IMG/VR virus record: IMGVR_UViG_3300047552_000734 | Location: 1-30,949 of that record | Strand: one strand, 5' to 3' | Length of the DNA: 30,949 bases | From: a virus | In this document: positions 13,267 to 20,250 of the stretch, piece by piece | How positions within the stretch are numbered: the first letter of the stretch is position 1 | Layout of the letters: every line of letters starts with the position of its first letter | Program-made: the position numbers and the translations under genes | Notes under the pieces: model-generated | Seen by the model: only the letters and a program-made list of their open reading frames with translations | Database searches by the model: none | What the model was told of the DNA's origin: nothing

Positions 13267-13760
13267 GCGAACAGCATGTCATCGCGGTTGCCAGATGAAG
13301 CCATGAACAGGCACTTCTCAGCCCCTGAGAGGAGCAAAACCTGCTCAAGCTGAGGATGGTATTCCCCCGGGATGACGCCGCCCCTTAGCGCCTCTCTGAG
13401 CTTGTTGTTCAGTGATTTATGCTCGAAGGCGATGTTGCCCATGAGGGTCACGCCGTCGGTCGATGCCGAGAGCGGCATACCGTCGATGTCCTTCGCGTGG
13501 GTGGCAGGGTAAAGTTCTTCGCCGATGATTTCCTCGGCCCACGGTCGGGCAATCGCCTCGTAGGCGTGGCCCCGATCAAAGATTTCTTGCTGGGCGTCAG
13601 AGACTTCCGGCGCGATGCCGGTAGCCTTCAGTTTTAGCAGGTCCGACCGTGACTTATGGGGGCTGATGTTCAGCATGGCCGATGCTTCGGAGGCGTTGTA
13701 GCTGCTGGCCCGATGCGCATGCCACTCGGGAGACCCTTGGATCAAGTTTTTTTCGCTCAT
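13014..13760 (-). CDS. YqaJ-like viral recombinase exonuclease (frameshifted)
   Basis: Starts at the ATG at 13760 overlapping the bet stop (ATGA). Residues 1-172 are a clear YqaJ/lambda-exonuclease domain: IQGSPEWHAHRASSYNASEA, Glu68 (GHAYE), Asp102 (SASTDG), Glu113 and Lys115 (FEHK), and a Gln-rich helix HPQLEQVLLLSG. After YESVPE (codon 172, nt 13247-13245) the frame turns into low-complexity Ser/Pro/Arg sequence that is not homologous, while the expected continuation lies in the other frame. One extra A after GAA would join them. The enzyme degrades one strand from DNA ends, giving Bet a single strand to anneal. It may be inactive, expressed by frameshifting, or a sequencing error. Confidence 0.85.
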   Translation of the reverse strand: MSEKNLIQGSPEWHAHRASSYNASEASAMLNISPHKSRSDLLKLKATGIAPEVSDAQQEIFDRGHAYEAIARPWAEEIIGEELYPATHAKDIDGMPLSASTDGVTLMGNIAFEHKSLNNKLREALRGGVIPGEYHPQLEQVLLLSGAEKCLFMASSGNRDDMLFAWYESVPEPAGSSLPKTWPNTSTRKPRLRSPAAHPTNFRPCTSRSPGWSRHRTWMPLNPTRWQCSMALRPIWKPMRILPTRNAR

Positions 13761-14620
13761 TGCGGTGCTCCGTTTTCGTAAGATGCAACCCACTCCTCGC
13801 TGGCCTGTTCGGCTGGAACCGCCATGGCGTGTATGGCCTCCTGCATGGCTCCGTCGACCACGTATTTGGTCGCCAGCTTTGCGATGATGCCATCAGCATT
13901 GCTGGTGCCGGCGGACAAGGCTTGAAGGATGCGTGGCTTCTGCTTCTCGAGGATTTCGGCGGTCAGTGTCGGCATCTCGGGTTTCTCGGGCTCTTTGCGG
14001 AACTGGCCCTCGATGACGTTATCCTCGCTCAGTGACTTGCCTTCCATTTCATCGGCTGTCGGCTGGGCTCCGACCTCGGGGAAGGCTTTTCTCAGTGCCT
14101 GGGCCTCCGCACATTTACTGACCTGGCCATACGGGCGCTTGGACCACATGGCGTTCGGGGCGATACTCCTTTCTTTGCCGCCTTTCACGGCGTAGTTCTC
14201 TTTCCAGCGTTCGATTGCAGAGAACTCGACGATTTCCCCACTGGGCAGCCGGCGCTTGACCGTCACCTTGCACCAGACCGGGTAGGTGATTTCCACCCCG
14301 CCGATGTTCTCCGTGACGTCGGGTCCGAACTCTGGTTCTGTGACGCCGGCATACTGGCCGGATCGGGCTGCCATCACCCGGTACGAGCCGACCCCAGGCA
14401 TGATGACGTCACGCATGCGTCCGGCTTTTGAGTCCCACATGGGGACGATGTGAACCGGCTTTTGCATCGGGTCAAGGCTGGATGCCTTGCAGTACCCGAT
14501 GACAAGTTTAATGCTTTCGGTGCTGGCTCCCGGGTAAAGGCTGGACTCCAGCACCGAGAGCAGTTCCTGCTCGCTCATGGCAAGCGCCGGAATGGCGTCC
14601 TGCTTTGTGGCTGCGCTCAT
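13757..14620 (-). CDS. bet: Bet, single-strand annealing recombination protein
   Basis: 287 residues from the ATG at 14620, chosen for its AGGAGA site. The conserved Bet/RecT core is clear: GYCKASSLDPMQKPVHIVPM, WDSKAGRMRDVIMPGVGSYR, an EFSAIERWKENYA segment, WSKRPYGQVSKCAEAQALRK and AFPEVG. The protein anneals complementary single strands bound after exonuclease resection, in replication-linked recombination. It is followed immediately by the exonuclease gene with a 4-bp overlap. Its own promoter region contains an operator palindrome, so it can be expressed apart from the five small genes upstream. Confidence 0.93.
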   Translation of the reverse strand: MSAATKQDAIPALAMSEQELLSVLESSLYPGASTESIKLVIGYCKASSLDPMQKPVHIVPMWDSKAGRMRDVIMPGVGSYRVMAARSGQYAGVTEPEFGPDVTENIGGVEITYPVWCKVTVKRRLPSGEIVEFSAIERWKENYAVKGGKERSIAPNAMWSKRPYGQVSKCAEAQALRKAFPEVGAQPTADEMEGKSLSEDNVIEGQFRKEPEKPEMPTLTAEILEKQKPRILQALSAGTSNADGIIAKLATKYVVDGAMQEAIHAMAVPAEQASEEWVASYENGAPQ

Positions 14621-14649
14621 GGCTTTATCTCCTGTTTTGTTGAGGTTTG

Positions 14650-14679
14650 ATTGTACCATAATCTAGTAGCTCTGCTATT
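14650..14679 (-). promoter_or_regulatory. Candidate bet promoter with operator
   Basis: Operator AGTAGCTCTGCTATT at 14665-14679. On the minus strand a good -10 TACAAT (14650-14655) lies 10 bp beyond it; the -35 17 bp upstream is weak (ATAGCA), inside the operator. A bound repressor would block the promoter spacer. The bet start is about 30 bases downstream. The palindrome also overlaps the last codon of the upstream gene. Confidence 0.5.
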
Positions 14680-14833
14680 TGCTTTCGGCTAGTTTTTTCC
14701 GTAGATCGAACACGGCGCTGGCCAAGGCTTCGGCCAGTTCTGCGTCATTGGCCGGCTGGCATTTCCGGCGGGTTTCCTCGATCACATGGCGGGTGCCACG
14801 GACCTGCTCCATCACATGCTCCTGTGCTGTCAT
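14675..14833 (-). CDS. 52-residue early phage protein, unknown function
   Basis: MTAQEHVMEQVRGTRHVIEE, then TRRKCQPANDAELAEALASA and VFDLRKKLAESK; mostly helical, amphipathic. Its ATG overlaps the stop of the membrane peptide upstream (ATGA). It ends inside the operator preceding bet. The overlap chain and Ala/Glu-rich helical composition support a real gene; family not recognised. Confidence 0.65.
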   Translation of the reverse strand: MTAQEHVMEQVRGTRHVIEETRRKCQPANDAELAEALASAVFDLRKKLAESK

Positions 14834-14973
14834 GGCTTTTTCTCGTCTTTGTGGCTTTCGATTTCATCCCAGTCGATATCCTCGATGTTGCTTGCCACAA
14901 TAACCATCCCGATGAGGATGGTAAGGACAAACAGGATGCCGATGATTTGGGTTGCGGTTAGTTCGTGGCTCAC
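14830..14973 (-). CDS. 47-residue single-span membrane protein
   Basis: GTG start overlapping the previous stop (GTGA), with GGGAGG upstream. MSHELTATQIIGILFVLTIL and IGMVIVASN give one transmembrane helix (about residues 9-27), followed by an acidic cytoplasmic-type tail EDIDWDEIESHKDEKKP. Position in the first leftward operon suggests an early host-interaction role such as superinfection exclusion, but that is inference. Confidence 0.65.
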   Translation of the reverse strand: MSHELTATQIIGILFVLTILIGMVIVASNIEDIDWDEIESHKDEKKP

Positions 14974-15245
14974 GCTGCCTCCCTATCTTGGTATTCGTTG
15001 GCTGCATCCTCGGCAGCATCCTTCTCGCGCTTTTCCATCCAAGCCTCGGCCAGATATTCATCCAGCTTTTTCTTGGCCAGTTCCGGATGCGTCATCAGCG
15101 TGGTGAGCACTTCCTGGGTTTCTTCCTCGCCGATCAGTTTGGCGGTGTACTCGCCATCCAGCCAATCCTGATGCCCGTCATCCTCGGATGTTCTCGGGTC
15201 TGCCGGATGGTTACGTGCGATCCCATAGTCTTCGTCGTAGCTCAT
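14970..15245 (-). CDS. Acidic early phage protein, unknown function
   Basis: 91 residues, strongly acidic: MSYDEDYGIARNHPADPRTS, then EDDGHQDWLDGEYTAKLIGE and a helical C-terminus with many Glu and Lys (LDEYLAEAWMEKREKDAAED). ATGA overlap with the gene before and GTGA overlap with the gene after. Small acidic early proteins can mimic DNA and block host proteins, which is only a possibility here. No family recognised. Confidence 0.7.
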   Translation of the reverse strand: MSYDEDYGIARNHPADPRTSEDDGHQDWLDGEYTAKLIGEEETQEVLTTLMTHPELAKKKLDEYLAEAWMEKREKDAAEDAANEYQDREAA

Positions 15246-15427
15246 GATTCCTCCGTCATTTCTTCAAGTCGTTCCGCGACGATGCGCAGGGTGCTAATGA
15301 TTCCTCGAATGAGGTTTTTGTTTACAGGAATCAGTCCCAACTGAGTTGATTTCAGGAATGATGCCGCGCTGTTGATTCGTGTGACCATGGCGCCAAGCTC
15401 CATTTGTCCGGCTATCCCGAGATTCAC
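15242..15427 (-). CDS. Small early phage protein, unknown function
   Basis: 61 residues from a GTG at 15427 that overlaps the previous stop (GTGA), the pattern used by its neighbours; an in-frame ATG at 15403 is an alternative start. Contains NSAASFLKSTQLGLIPVNKN and ends IVAERLEEMTEES. Helical and slightly amphipathic. No motif seen. Confidence 0.55.
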   Translation of the reverse strand: MNLGIAGQMELGAMVTRINSAASFLKSTQLGLIPVNKNLIRGIISTLRIVAERLEEMTEES

Positions 15428-15555
15428 AGCCACCCCGCTGATCCCAGTACCGCGCAAGCCATCAGCAGGCCGATGGCGGCGAAGGCCAGGCCGTGCAGGA
15501 CGGCGCTGAAGATGATGCTGGCCAATGGTGGGATGAGCATTGCTTGTCTGTTCAT
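15424..15555 (-). CDS. 43-residue membrane peptide, first gene of the leftward operon
   Basis: MNRQAMLIPPLASIIFSAVL then HGLAFAAIGLLMACAVLGSA, nearly wholly hydrophobic, one long or two short membrane helices. GGAG lies 7 bases before the ATG and the ATG is about 35 bases after the likely transcription start of the leftward promoter. Four-base overlap with the next gene. Role unknown; position recalls the exclusion and lysis-modulating peptides of early phage operons. Confidence 0.6.
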   Translation of the reverse strand: MNRQAMLIPPLASIIFSAVLHGLAFAAIGLLMACAVLGSAGWL

Positions 15556-15597
15556 GTGAGTCTCCAGCCTCCCAGGCGGGATGCCGGGGTTGGGTAC

Positions 15598-15639
15598 ATG
15601 CTATGCCTGCTGGCGGGTCATGTCAATAGCTCTGCTATT
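15598..15639 (-). promoter_or_regulatory. Main leftward early promoter (PL-like) with operator
   Basis: Operator AATAGCTCTGCTATT at 15625-15639. On the minus strand its arm continues into a perfect -35 TTGACA (15621-15626), a 17-bp spacer and -10 TAGCAT (15598-15603, 4 of 6). This is the best promoter in the left arm, located just downstream of the repressor gene's 3' end, where a PL-like promoter for the recombination operon is expected. Repressor binding would mask the -35. Confidence 0.75.
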
Positions 15640-15660
15640 AGCTTTAGGCGAGGGCATCCA

Positions 15661-16191
15661 TCAGGATGCCTGGTCGATCAGTTCGTTCGGCTGGGTCATT
15701 TTCGTGAGAATGTTGACCTTGTGCGGGGCCATGCGGTCCAGCACGCTGACCATCGATTGGTAACGGTCGTTGACGGTTTTGGCGATCTCCTTCTGATCGT
15801 GAGGCGCCAAGTTGGTGTACTTGGAGATCATGTCGGCGATTTCCGGTGTCAGGCGGGCGATCAGGTCATGGTATTCGGGACCATTGACCGAGGACGTGAG
15901 CTTGACCAGCATGGCCTTGAGCCTGGGCGAAAACTCGCCGATGTCGCAGCGCAGGTAGGAGACGAAGGGCAGGGCGGTTTCGAGGTTCAATGGTCGCTTG
16001 CCGTTCAGCAGTTGCTGGACGAAGCCTTGGGTGCCGACGTTGTATTTCTGCGCGAACTGTAACTGGGTCAGTGGGTGCCGGGTGTTGTGCGTGGCATCGT
16101 CCCACAATTTCCGCAGGCGCTTGGCTTCCTCCAGCCGGACGTCCTCGGGGACGTAGCTTTTTTTGGTGCTGATTGGCTTTTCTTCGGTCAT
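15661..16191 (-). CDS. CI-like phage repressor without peptidase domain
   Basis: 176 residues. A helix-turn-helix is visible in HPLTQLQFAQKYNVGTQGFV followed by QQLLNGKRPLNLETALPFVS and the CDIGEFSPRL end typical of CI N-terminal domains. The C-terminal half (residues about 110-176) is helical and lacks the Ala-Gly/Ser/Lys features of S24 self-cleaving repressors, so induction probably does not use RecA-stimulated cleavage; the antirepressor-domain gene on the right arm is a candidate trigger. AAGGAGGT stands before the ATG. Divergent from Cro across the operators. It presumably binds the AATAGC-N3-GCTATT palindromes. Confidence 0.85.
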   Translation of the reverse strand: MTEEKPISTKKSYVPEDVRLEEAKRLRKLWDDATHNTRHPLTQLQFAQKYNVGTQGFVQQLLNGKRPLNLETALPFVSYLRCDIGEFSPRLKAMLVKLTSSVNGPEYHDLIARLTPEIADMISKYTNLAPHDQKEIAKTVNDRYQSMVSVLDRMAPHKVNILTKMTQPNELIDQAS

Positions 16192-16215
16192 GACTGACCT
16201 CCTTATGTGAAGGGC

Positions 16216-16325
16216 GTAAGCATAGCATTAAATAGCTACGCTTTTATCAAGCCCCAGCAAGCTCAGGATTGGCGCGGCTTCCGTTGAGTGCTATGCTGTG
16301 TCATCCGTAACAAAGCATTGCTAGT
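16216..16325. promoter_or_regulatory. CI/Cro switch region: operators and rightward promoter
   Basis: Two recognisable operators: AATAGCTACGCTTTT at 16231-16245 (11 of 12 arm positions) and CAAAGCATTGCTAGT at 16311-16325 (9 of 12). Weaker matches lie at 16216-16230 and 16286-16300. A rightward promoter TTGGCG (16269-16274), 17 bp, TATGCT (16292-16297) with an extended TGC before the -10 would start about 25 bases before cro; the weak operator at 16286 covers its -10. The repressor promoter must lie around 16215-16255 but its boxes are not clear. Confidence 0.65.
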
Positions 16326-16328
16326 GAT

Positions 16329-16577
16329 ATGCCACGAAAAACCTATGACAAGAATCTGATCCTGGAGCGAGCCTGCATGGATTATGGCGGGCAAGGCGAG
16401 GTAGCCAAGGCCCTGGGGGTCACGCAGGGCCTGGTCAATCAATGGGTCTTGGGCCGAACCCGGGTTACCGCTGAACGGGCGCTGGAACTGGTCAAGCTGT
16501 TCAAGTTCAAGATTCGGCCCGAGGACCTGTGCCAGGAGGCCGACTGGGCTGTTGCTCGAAAACTGCCGAAAAAATAA
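16329..16577 (+). CDS. Cro-like helix-turn-helix repressor
   Basis: 82 residues. MPRKTYDKNLILERACMDYG then QGEVAKALGVTQGLVNQWVL is a Cro/YdaS-type HTH with the turn at ALGVTQG, and GRTRVTAERALELVKLFKFK completes the domain. It is divergent to the CI-like gene and shares its operators, as in lambdoid switches, where Cro lowers repressor synthesis and commits to lysis. The ATG has only a weak Shine-Dalgarno, fitting a short leader. Confidence 0.88.
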   Translation: MPRKTYDKNLILERACMDYGGQGEVAKALGVTQGLVNQWVLGRTRVTAERALELVKLFKFKIRPEDLCQEADWAVARKLPKK

Positions 16578-16588
16578 AGGGGTGCAAC

Positions 16589-16604
16589 GATAGCGTTTGC
16601 TATC
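16589..16604. promoter_or_regulatory. Operator-like palindrome after cro
   Basis: GATAGCGTTTGCTATC, a perfect-arm palindrome with a 4-base centre, 12 bp after the cro stop. It is one base longer than the other operators. It lies in the 112-bp gap before the antirepressor-domain gene and could control readthrough or that gene. Confidence 0.5.
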
Positions 16605-16689
16605 TAAGCAGACGCTAAGATATCCAGCTAGACTGTCTCTCAGGCCGGTATTAATCCGGTGTCAATCAACAAAAAAGCAAGGTTGACTT

Positions 16690-17184
16690 ATGTACATGCT
16701 ATCCGTGCCTTTCAACGGCCACCATTTGATCGTGGTCGATCATCAAGGCGAGCCCTGGGCTCCCATCATCCCGCTCTGCAATGCCATGCAAGCCGATCCC
16801 GACAAGGTCAGTGCCTGGACGCAAAAGATGCAGTGCTTTCAGGCCAAGGTTTTGCAGATCCCCATCGTGGATAGGGTCCGCGAGTTTTTATGCGTCCCGC
16901 TGCGCAAGCTGTTCGGCTGGCTGACGCATCTCATGGAGGGTGAGAGGCTCGCTGGCGCCGACGATGTCTTGTATGAAGCCTGGGCCACCGCTCGGCCGGC
17001 GCAGATTCCGGCTGATGGCCGGGTGATGCTAACGATCCGCCAGGGCAAGGTCGATGTCGCGCAACAGGTCCCGGAGGATTGGCTTGTGGCTCCGCTCGAG
17101 GGGTTCCATCATCTGTCGACCCGGGCCGGTTACCGCGTCACGTCCGATCTGCTGCACGATTTCCTGTATGCCCCTCGGGTCTGA
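16690..17184 (+). CDS. Protein with P22 antirepressor N-terminal domain
   Basis: 164 residues. The pattern VPFNGHHLIVVDHQGEPWAP-IIPLCNAMQADPDKVSAW, a middle IPIVDRVREFLCVPLRKLFG and WLTHL match the P22_AR_N domain of phage antirepressors (IPFxGxxLxxVxHxGEPYxPMRPxCExxGLDW...CLPLRKLxGWL). The remaining 90 residues have no ANT or KilAC domain I recognise. Such proteins bind and inactivate CI-type repressors, which would suit this phage because its repressor lacks a cleavage domain. AAGG precedes the ATG. It is immediately downstream of cro. Confidence 0.75.
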   Translation: MYMLSVPFNGHHLIVVDHQGEPWAPIIPLCNAMQADPDKVSAWTQKMQCFQAKVLQIPIVDRVREFLCVPLRKLFGWLTHLMEGERLAGADDVLYEAWATARPAQIPADGRVMLTIRQGKVDVAQQVPEDWLVAPLEGFHHLSTRAGYRVTSDLLHDFLYAPRV

Positions 17185-17187
17185 CTG

Positions 17188-17362
17188 ACCCACATCTTGT
17201 GCCTTCGCGCACCGAAAATCCCACATCTTGTGGGTCGTCGGAAGTAGCATTGCTGCTGTTGATTCTGATGAGCAGAAGGGAGTAATCTGCAGGCTCCAAA
17301 AGGACGAAAGGCCCGGGTGACTGAACCACCCGAGCCTCTCTTTCACCTACTGACCACATCTT
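17188..17362. repeat. Repeated CCACATCTT motif and hairpin in the gap before the zinc-finger gene
   Basis: CCCACATCTTGTG occurs at 17189-17201 and again at 17220-17232, 31 bp apart; the second extends to a perfect hairpin CCCAC-ATCTT-GTGGG (17220-17234). A third partial copy CCACATCTT is at 17354-17362 just before the ribosome-binding site. An operator-like AGTAGCATTGCTGCT lies at 17243-17257 and a terminator-like hairpin at 17310-17343. The 193-bp gap has no gene. Confidence 0.5.
17310..17343 (+). terminator. Terminator-like hairpin
   Basis: GGCCCGGGTG (17310-17319) pairs with CACCCGAGCC (17327-17336) with one C-A mismatch, followed by TCTCTTT. It could end the cro/antirepressor transcript, or be an antitermination-sensitive site since rightward genes follow at once. 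Confidence 0.55.
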
Positions 17363-17377
17363 TGGAGGATGTCAGCG

Positions 17378-17743
17378 ATGACGACTGCGAATTCTAACAC
17401 GGTGCCGTACAAGCACTGCTCCGCGTGCGGGCTGGTTAAACCCAACGACGCATTCCGCTACATCACGCGCAAGCGTGGCGGGTATCTCTATACCCATTGC
17501 CGGGAGTGCGAGCGCGAGTACAACCGCCGTCGAAATGCCGAGCGGAAATTCGGTAACAGCCTGGATGCGCTGATCGAGGCGGTCGGTACACCACCGTGCG
17601 ACACGTGCTTCCGGCGTGATCGGTGCGCAAGGGACCCGGTGCCGTGCTGGCGGTTCGACGTGTATGTGGAGGGGGTATCCATACCCCAAACAAGCGAAAG
17701 CCCCGACAGGAGCGAACTGGCGGGGCGTTCTATCAACCTTTGA
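17378..17743 (+). CDS. Zinc-finger phage protein, unknown function
   Basis: 121 residues from the ATG at 17378; an ATG at 17369 touches the GGAGG box and is too close. YKHCSACGLVKPNDAFRYIT and LYTHCRECEREYNRRR give a CxxC...CxxC ribbon like that of small phage HNH-related and recombination-endonuclease-VII-like proteins, but the catalytic His pairs are absent. A second Cys cluster PPCDTCFRRDRCARDPVPCW lies near residue 75-95. The last codons carry a hairpin GCCCCG/CGGGGC (17700-17726). First gene of the right-arm replication run; probably a nucleic-acid-binding protein. Confidence 0.7.
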   Translation: MTTANSNTVPYKHCSACGLVKPNDAFRYITRKRGGYLYTHCRECEREYNRRRNAERKFGNSLDALIEAVGTPPCDTCFRRDRCARDPVPCWRFDVYVEGVSIPQTSESPDRSELAGRSINL

Positions 17744-17759
17744 TCGAGTGGAGATCAAG

Positions 17760-18041
17760 ATGACTGGTTCAAATTATAACGACGGTGGCCCGTATCTGTA
17801 TAGGGTCAATGAAAAGCAGTTTCTGCGCGGGTGTGGAATCAAAAAGACGCTGATTCTTTTTATGCACGATGGCGGCGCATCGGTTACCCAGGAAAATCAT
17901 TGGGGGAACGAAGAGGTTTTCCTTTCTCGGGACGACATATTGATGCTCCATGCCCTGGTTCGAACCAGAGAGCGGGCTGGGGTTTTTGAGGGTTTCTCAC
18001 TGCCGCCTGTGGATTCATCGCATGCGGAGGGCGGGAGTTGA
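17760..18041 (+). CDS. Phage protein of unknown function
   Basis: 93 residues from the ATG at 17760 with GGAG before it. MTGSNYNDGGPYLYRVNEKQ, then KKTLILFMHDGGASVTQENH and WGNEEVFLSRDDILMLHALV. The middle looks like a beta-hairpin followed by a helix. Its stop overlaps the TTG start of the replication initiator (TTGA). Family not recognised. Confidence 0.65.
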   Translation: MTGSNYNDGGPYLYRVNEKQFLRGCGIKKTLILFMHDGGASVTQENHWGNEEVFLSRDDILMLHALVRTRERAGVFEGFSLPPVDSSHAEGGS

Positions 18042-18985
18042 GCATCATCAGGACACACAGGAAGGAGGGCTTTACCGTCATCCCGAACGACCTGATCAAT
18101 GACGATGACCTGTCTGGTGATGAGCTTGGCATGTTGGTTTTCCTGCTGAGCAAACCAGCAGATTGGTGGGTGACCGTGGAGTCGCTCAAGTCAAGCAAGC
18201 GATTTGGCAGCACGACCAAGGTGGTCGGGGCTCTCAAACGGTTGCGTGATTTGGGCTATGCCAAGCTCACTCGGTTTCGGTCAGGCAAGACGGAGTGGCT
18301 GATCACTGATGAAAAGGGCCTGTTTGCTGGGCGAGAATCCCCAGACCTAGAGCCACATTCCCAAAATCAGAATATGGGAATGCGCCCACATTCCGAAAAC
18401 CCACATTCCGAAAACCCACATTTGGGTTTTGGGAACGCATTACAAAGAACTGAGTACAACAAAGAACTGAGAGAAGAACAAAGAACTGAGGATACACCCC
18501 CCTACCCCCCAGAGGGCCACGCGACAGAAATGGAAAACAAGCAACCGGCGGGTGCATCCGCAGGTAGTCAAGGACGACATGAGGGCGAGCAGGCCAAACC
18601 TGCTGAGCGTGACAAGAAGGCTGCGGTCAAGCACGCGATACCCAGTGACTGGGTACCTGACGAAAACTGCTGGTGCCTGATCGACAAGGCGGGGATTGAT
18701 CGTGACTTTGCGCTATCGATCATCGACGAGTTCAGGCTTTACTGGCAGGAGCGCGGCGACAAACGTGGTGGTTGGAATGCCACCTTTCTCAATCGCGTCA
18801 AGGACGAATGGAAGCGCGATCAAAAGTGGCCCAAGGGCGGAACAAATATCACTCCGCTTCGCCCCGGGCCTATCCATAACGGACCCGCGAATTTTCGCAC
18901 GCTTGGTGAGCTTCGTGCTGAGCGAAACATCCAGGTGGCGATGGAGTGGGTCAATGAAACTACCGAGAGGTGCGTAAATGATTGA
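18038..18985 (+). CDS. Phage replication initiator (O-like N-terminal winged helix, DnaT-like C-terminus)
   Basis: 315 residues, TTG start with GGAGG 7 bases upstream, overlapping the previous stop. Residues 1-95 form a winged-helix DNA-binding domain (EGFTVIPNDLINDDDLSGDE, MLVFLLSKPADWWVTVESLK). Residues about 100-195 are low complexity and encoded by tandem DNA repeats. The C-terminal part HAIPSDWVPDENCWCLIDKA, FALSIIDEFRLYWQERG, GGWNATFLNRVKDEW matches the DnaT DNA-binding domain used to load helicase. The protein should bind its own internal iterons and recruit the loader encoded next. Layout mirrors lambda O with the origin inside the gene. Confidence 0.82.
   Translation: MSIIRTHRKEGFTVIPNDLINDDDLSGDELGMLVFLLSKPADWWVTVESLKSSKRFGSTTKVVGALKRLRDLGYAKLTRFRSGKTEWLITDEKGLFAGRESPDLEPHSQNQNMGMRPHSENPHSENPHLGFGNALQRTEYNKELREEQRTEDTPPYPPEGHATEMENKQPAGASAGSQGRHEGEQAKPAERDKKAAVKHAIPSDWVPDENCWCLIDKAGIDRDFALSIIDEFRLYWQERGDKRGGWNATFLNRVKDEWKRDQKWPKGGTNITPLRPGPIHNGPANFRTLGELRAERNIQVAMEWVNETTERCVND
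18351..18490. repeat. Candidate replication origin: two families of iterons inside the initiator gene
   Basis: Family 1: CCCACATTCCGAAAA at 18385-18399 and 18400-18414 in perfect tandem, a partial copy at 18415-18422 and a variant copy at 18351-18367. Family 2: ACAAAGAACTGAG at 18442-18454, 18459-18471 and 18478-18490, spaced 17 and 19 bp. The A-rich tract between and around them could be the unwinding element. Lambda-type phages carry the origin at the same place in gene O. Confidence 0.65.
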
Positions 18986-19736
18986 TCCTGACGAAAAACC
19001 CGCATTCGCGGAAATGCTTACGGCGTGCTGCATAAATTACGGACGTGACGCAGACAAGGGAGTCATGCGGCTCTGGTGGAACTTGCTGTCTGATTACAGT
19101 TTCCAGGATGTTGCCAAGGCGATGACCGCGCATATCCGGTCATCAAGCAAGATGCCGGCGATCAACGACATTCTCGGTCTGATCAATGCGGGTAATCCCG
19201 CCATGCAGCGCCCTGGTGCGGATGAGGCGTGGGCCATGATGCCGCGATCCGAAGATGACAGCGTGGTCTGGACCGATGAGATGGCGTATGCCTGGGGCAT
19301 TGCCAGCAGCTTGGTCAATCCCAACCTGGTTGATCGACCAGACTGGGTGGCGGCTAGGATGGCGTTCAAGGATGCCTACAGTCGGGCTGTGGACACGGCC
19401 AAGGCGCAGAGTCGTCCGGTGCAGTGGCGGTTGGTGCTGGGCCACACCAAGGACAATTTGCTGGACGTGGTGACCGAGGCGGTTCGGCTGGGGCGTATGT
19501 CGGATAACGATGCGCGGCCGTTGCTGGCTGAACTCGAGTACCGCAAGCCGCTGGTCGCTGGTCTGTTGGAGGGAACGGTGGGCACCGACAACCACGACAA
19601 GGCCAAGCAGGAATTGGCTCGAATCAAGTCCGGGTTATTCCAGTCTGCCGAGCCGGAGAACCTCGACGCCGTTCGGGCTGAGTGCGAATCCAGGGACCGT
19701 GAGCGCAAGTGGTCGCCGAGGGAGGACGCAGCATGA
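18978..19736 (+). CDS. Putative replicative helicase loader (P-like)
   Basis: 252 residues, overlapping the initiator by 8 bp. The N-terminal region FAEMLTACCINYGRDADKGV, MRLWWNLLSDYSFQDVAKAM and HIRSSSKMPAINDILGLIN matches the small helical domain of phage loader/replication P-type proteins (LWWxxLxDYxFxxVxxAxxxHxxxxxxxPxxxDI). The C-terminal half is helical and more variable. It likely delivers the host DnaB helicase to the origin. No AAA+ Walker motif is present, so it is P-like rather than DnaC-like. Confidence 0.72.
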   Translation: MIDPDEKPAFAEMLTACCINYGRDADKGVMRLWWNLLSDYSFQDVAKAMTAHIRSSSKMPAINDILGLINAGNPAMQRPGADEAWAMMPRSEDDSVVWTDEMAYAWGIASSLVNPNLVDRPDWVAARMAFKDAYSRAVDTAKAQSRPVQWRLVLGHTKDNLLDVVTEAVRLGRMSDNDARPLLAELEYRKPLVAGLLEGTVGTDNHDKAKQELARIKSGLFQSAEPENLDAVRAECESRDRERKWSPREDAA

Positions 19737-19951
19737 ACCATCTGACTGAAGCTGAGGTTCAGACTGCGCAAGCCTGGGCATCCAGGATCGACGGCTGTAC
19801 CTGTCGAACCGAGTTTGATGGCATGCGGTACGTCGTGGAAAGGCACACGTGCGACCACTGCCGCGAATGGGACCGCAAGCTGACCGAATTAGGTATCGGC
19901 GCCAAACCCATGCGTCCTGTCGAACAGAAGCGCCGGAGGAAGGCCGCATGA
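19733..19951 (+). CDS. Small Cys-rich phage protein
   Basis: 72 residues; start overlaps the preceding stop (ATGA), with GGAGG 7 bases upstream. DGCTCRTEFDGMRYVVERHT then CDHCREWDRK gives CxC and CxxC pairs, likely a small zinc-binding fold; the C-terminus is basic (KRRRKAA). Function unknown; ATGA overlap with the next gene. Confidence 0.65.
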   Translation: MNHLTEAEVQTAQAWASRIDGCTCRTEFDGMRYVVERHTCDHCREWDRKLTELGIGAKPMRPVEQKRRRKAA

Positions 19952-20250
19952 GGAATTTGACCAACACGATGCTGGCATGGACGCCATCTCGTCAAAACTA
20001 CCTGGACGCTTTCCCGGGGACCTATGGCCGGGTGGCTCTTGTCACTCATCCGTGGCCCCGGCGGTGGGGACCATTTCCGTATGCCAAGGATTTTGGCGCC
20101 AGCCTGAGTTCGGTGCAGCAGGCCAGCCTGGACGAGCGCAAGGCGATGCTGGATCGCATCGTAAATAAAATCGTCGCTGACGGCATCAGTCGGCACCACG
20201 TGCTGGACGTCATCCAGTGTCTCGAAGAAATGAACGGAGAAGCCGCATGA
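19948..20250 (+). CDS. Phage protein of unknown function
   Basis: 100 residues from an ATG overlapping the previous stop. MRNLTNTMLAWTPSRQNYLD and FPGTYGRVALVTHPWPRRWG, then a helical C-terminus ERKAMLDRIVNKIVADGISR ending CLEEMNGEAA. No motif recognised. GGAGGA precedes the start. Part of a tightly coupled run between loader and nin-like genes. Confidence 0.65.
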   Translation: MRNLTNTMLAWTPSRQNYLDAFPGTYGRVALVTHPWPRRWGPFPYAKDFGASLSSVQQASLDERKAMLDRIVNKIVADGISRHHVLDVIQCLEEMNGEAA

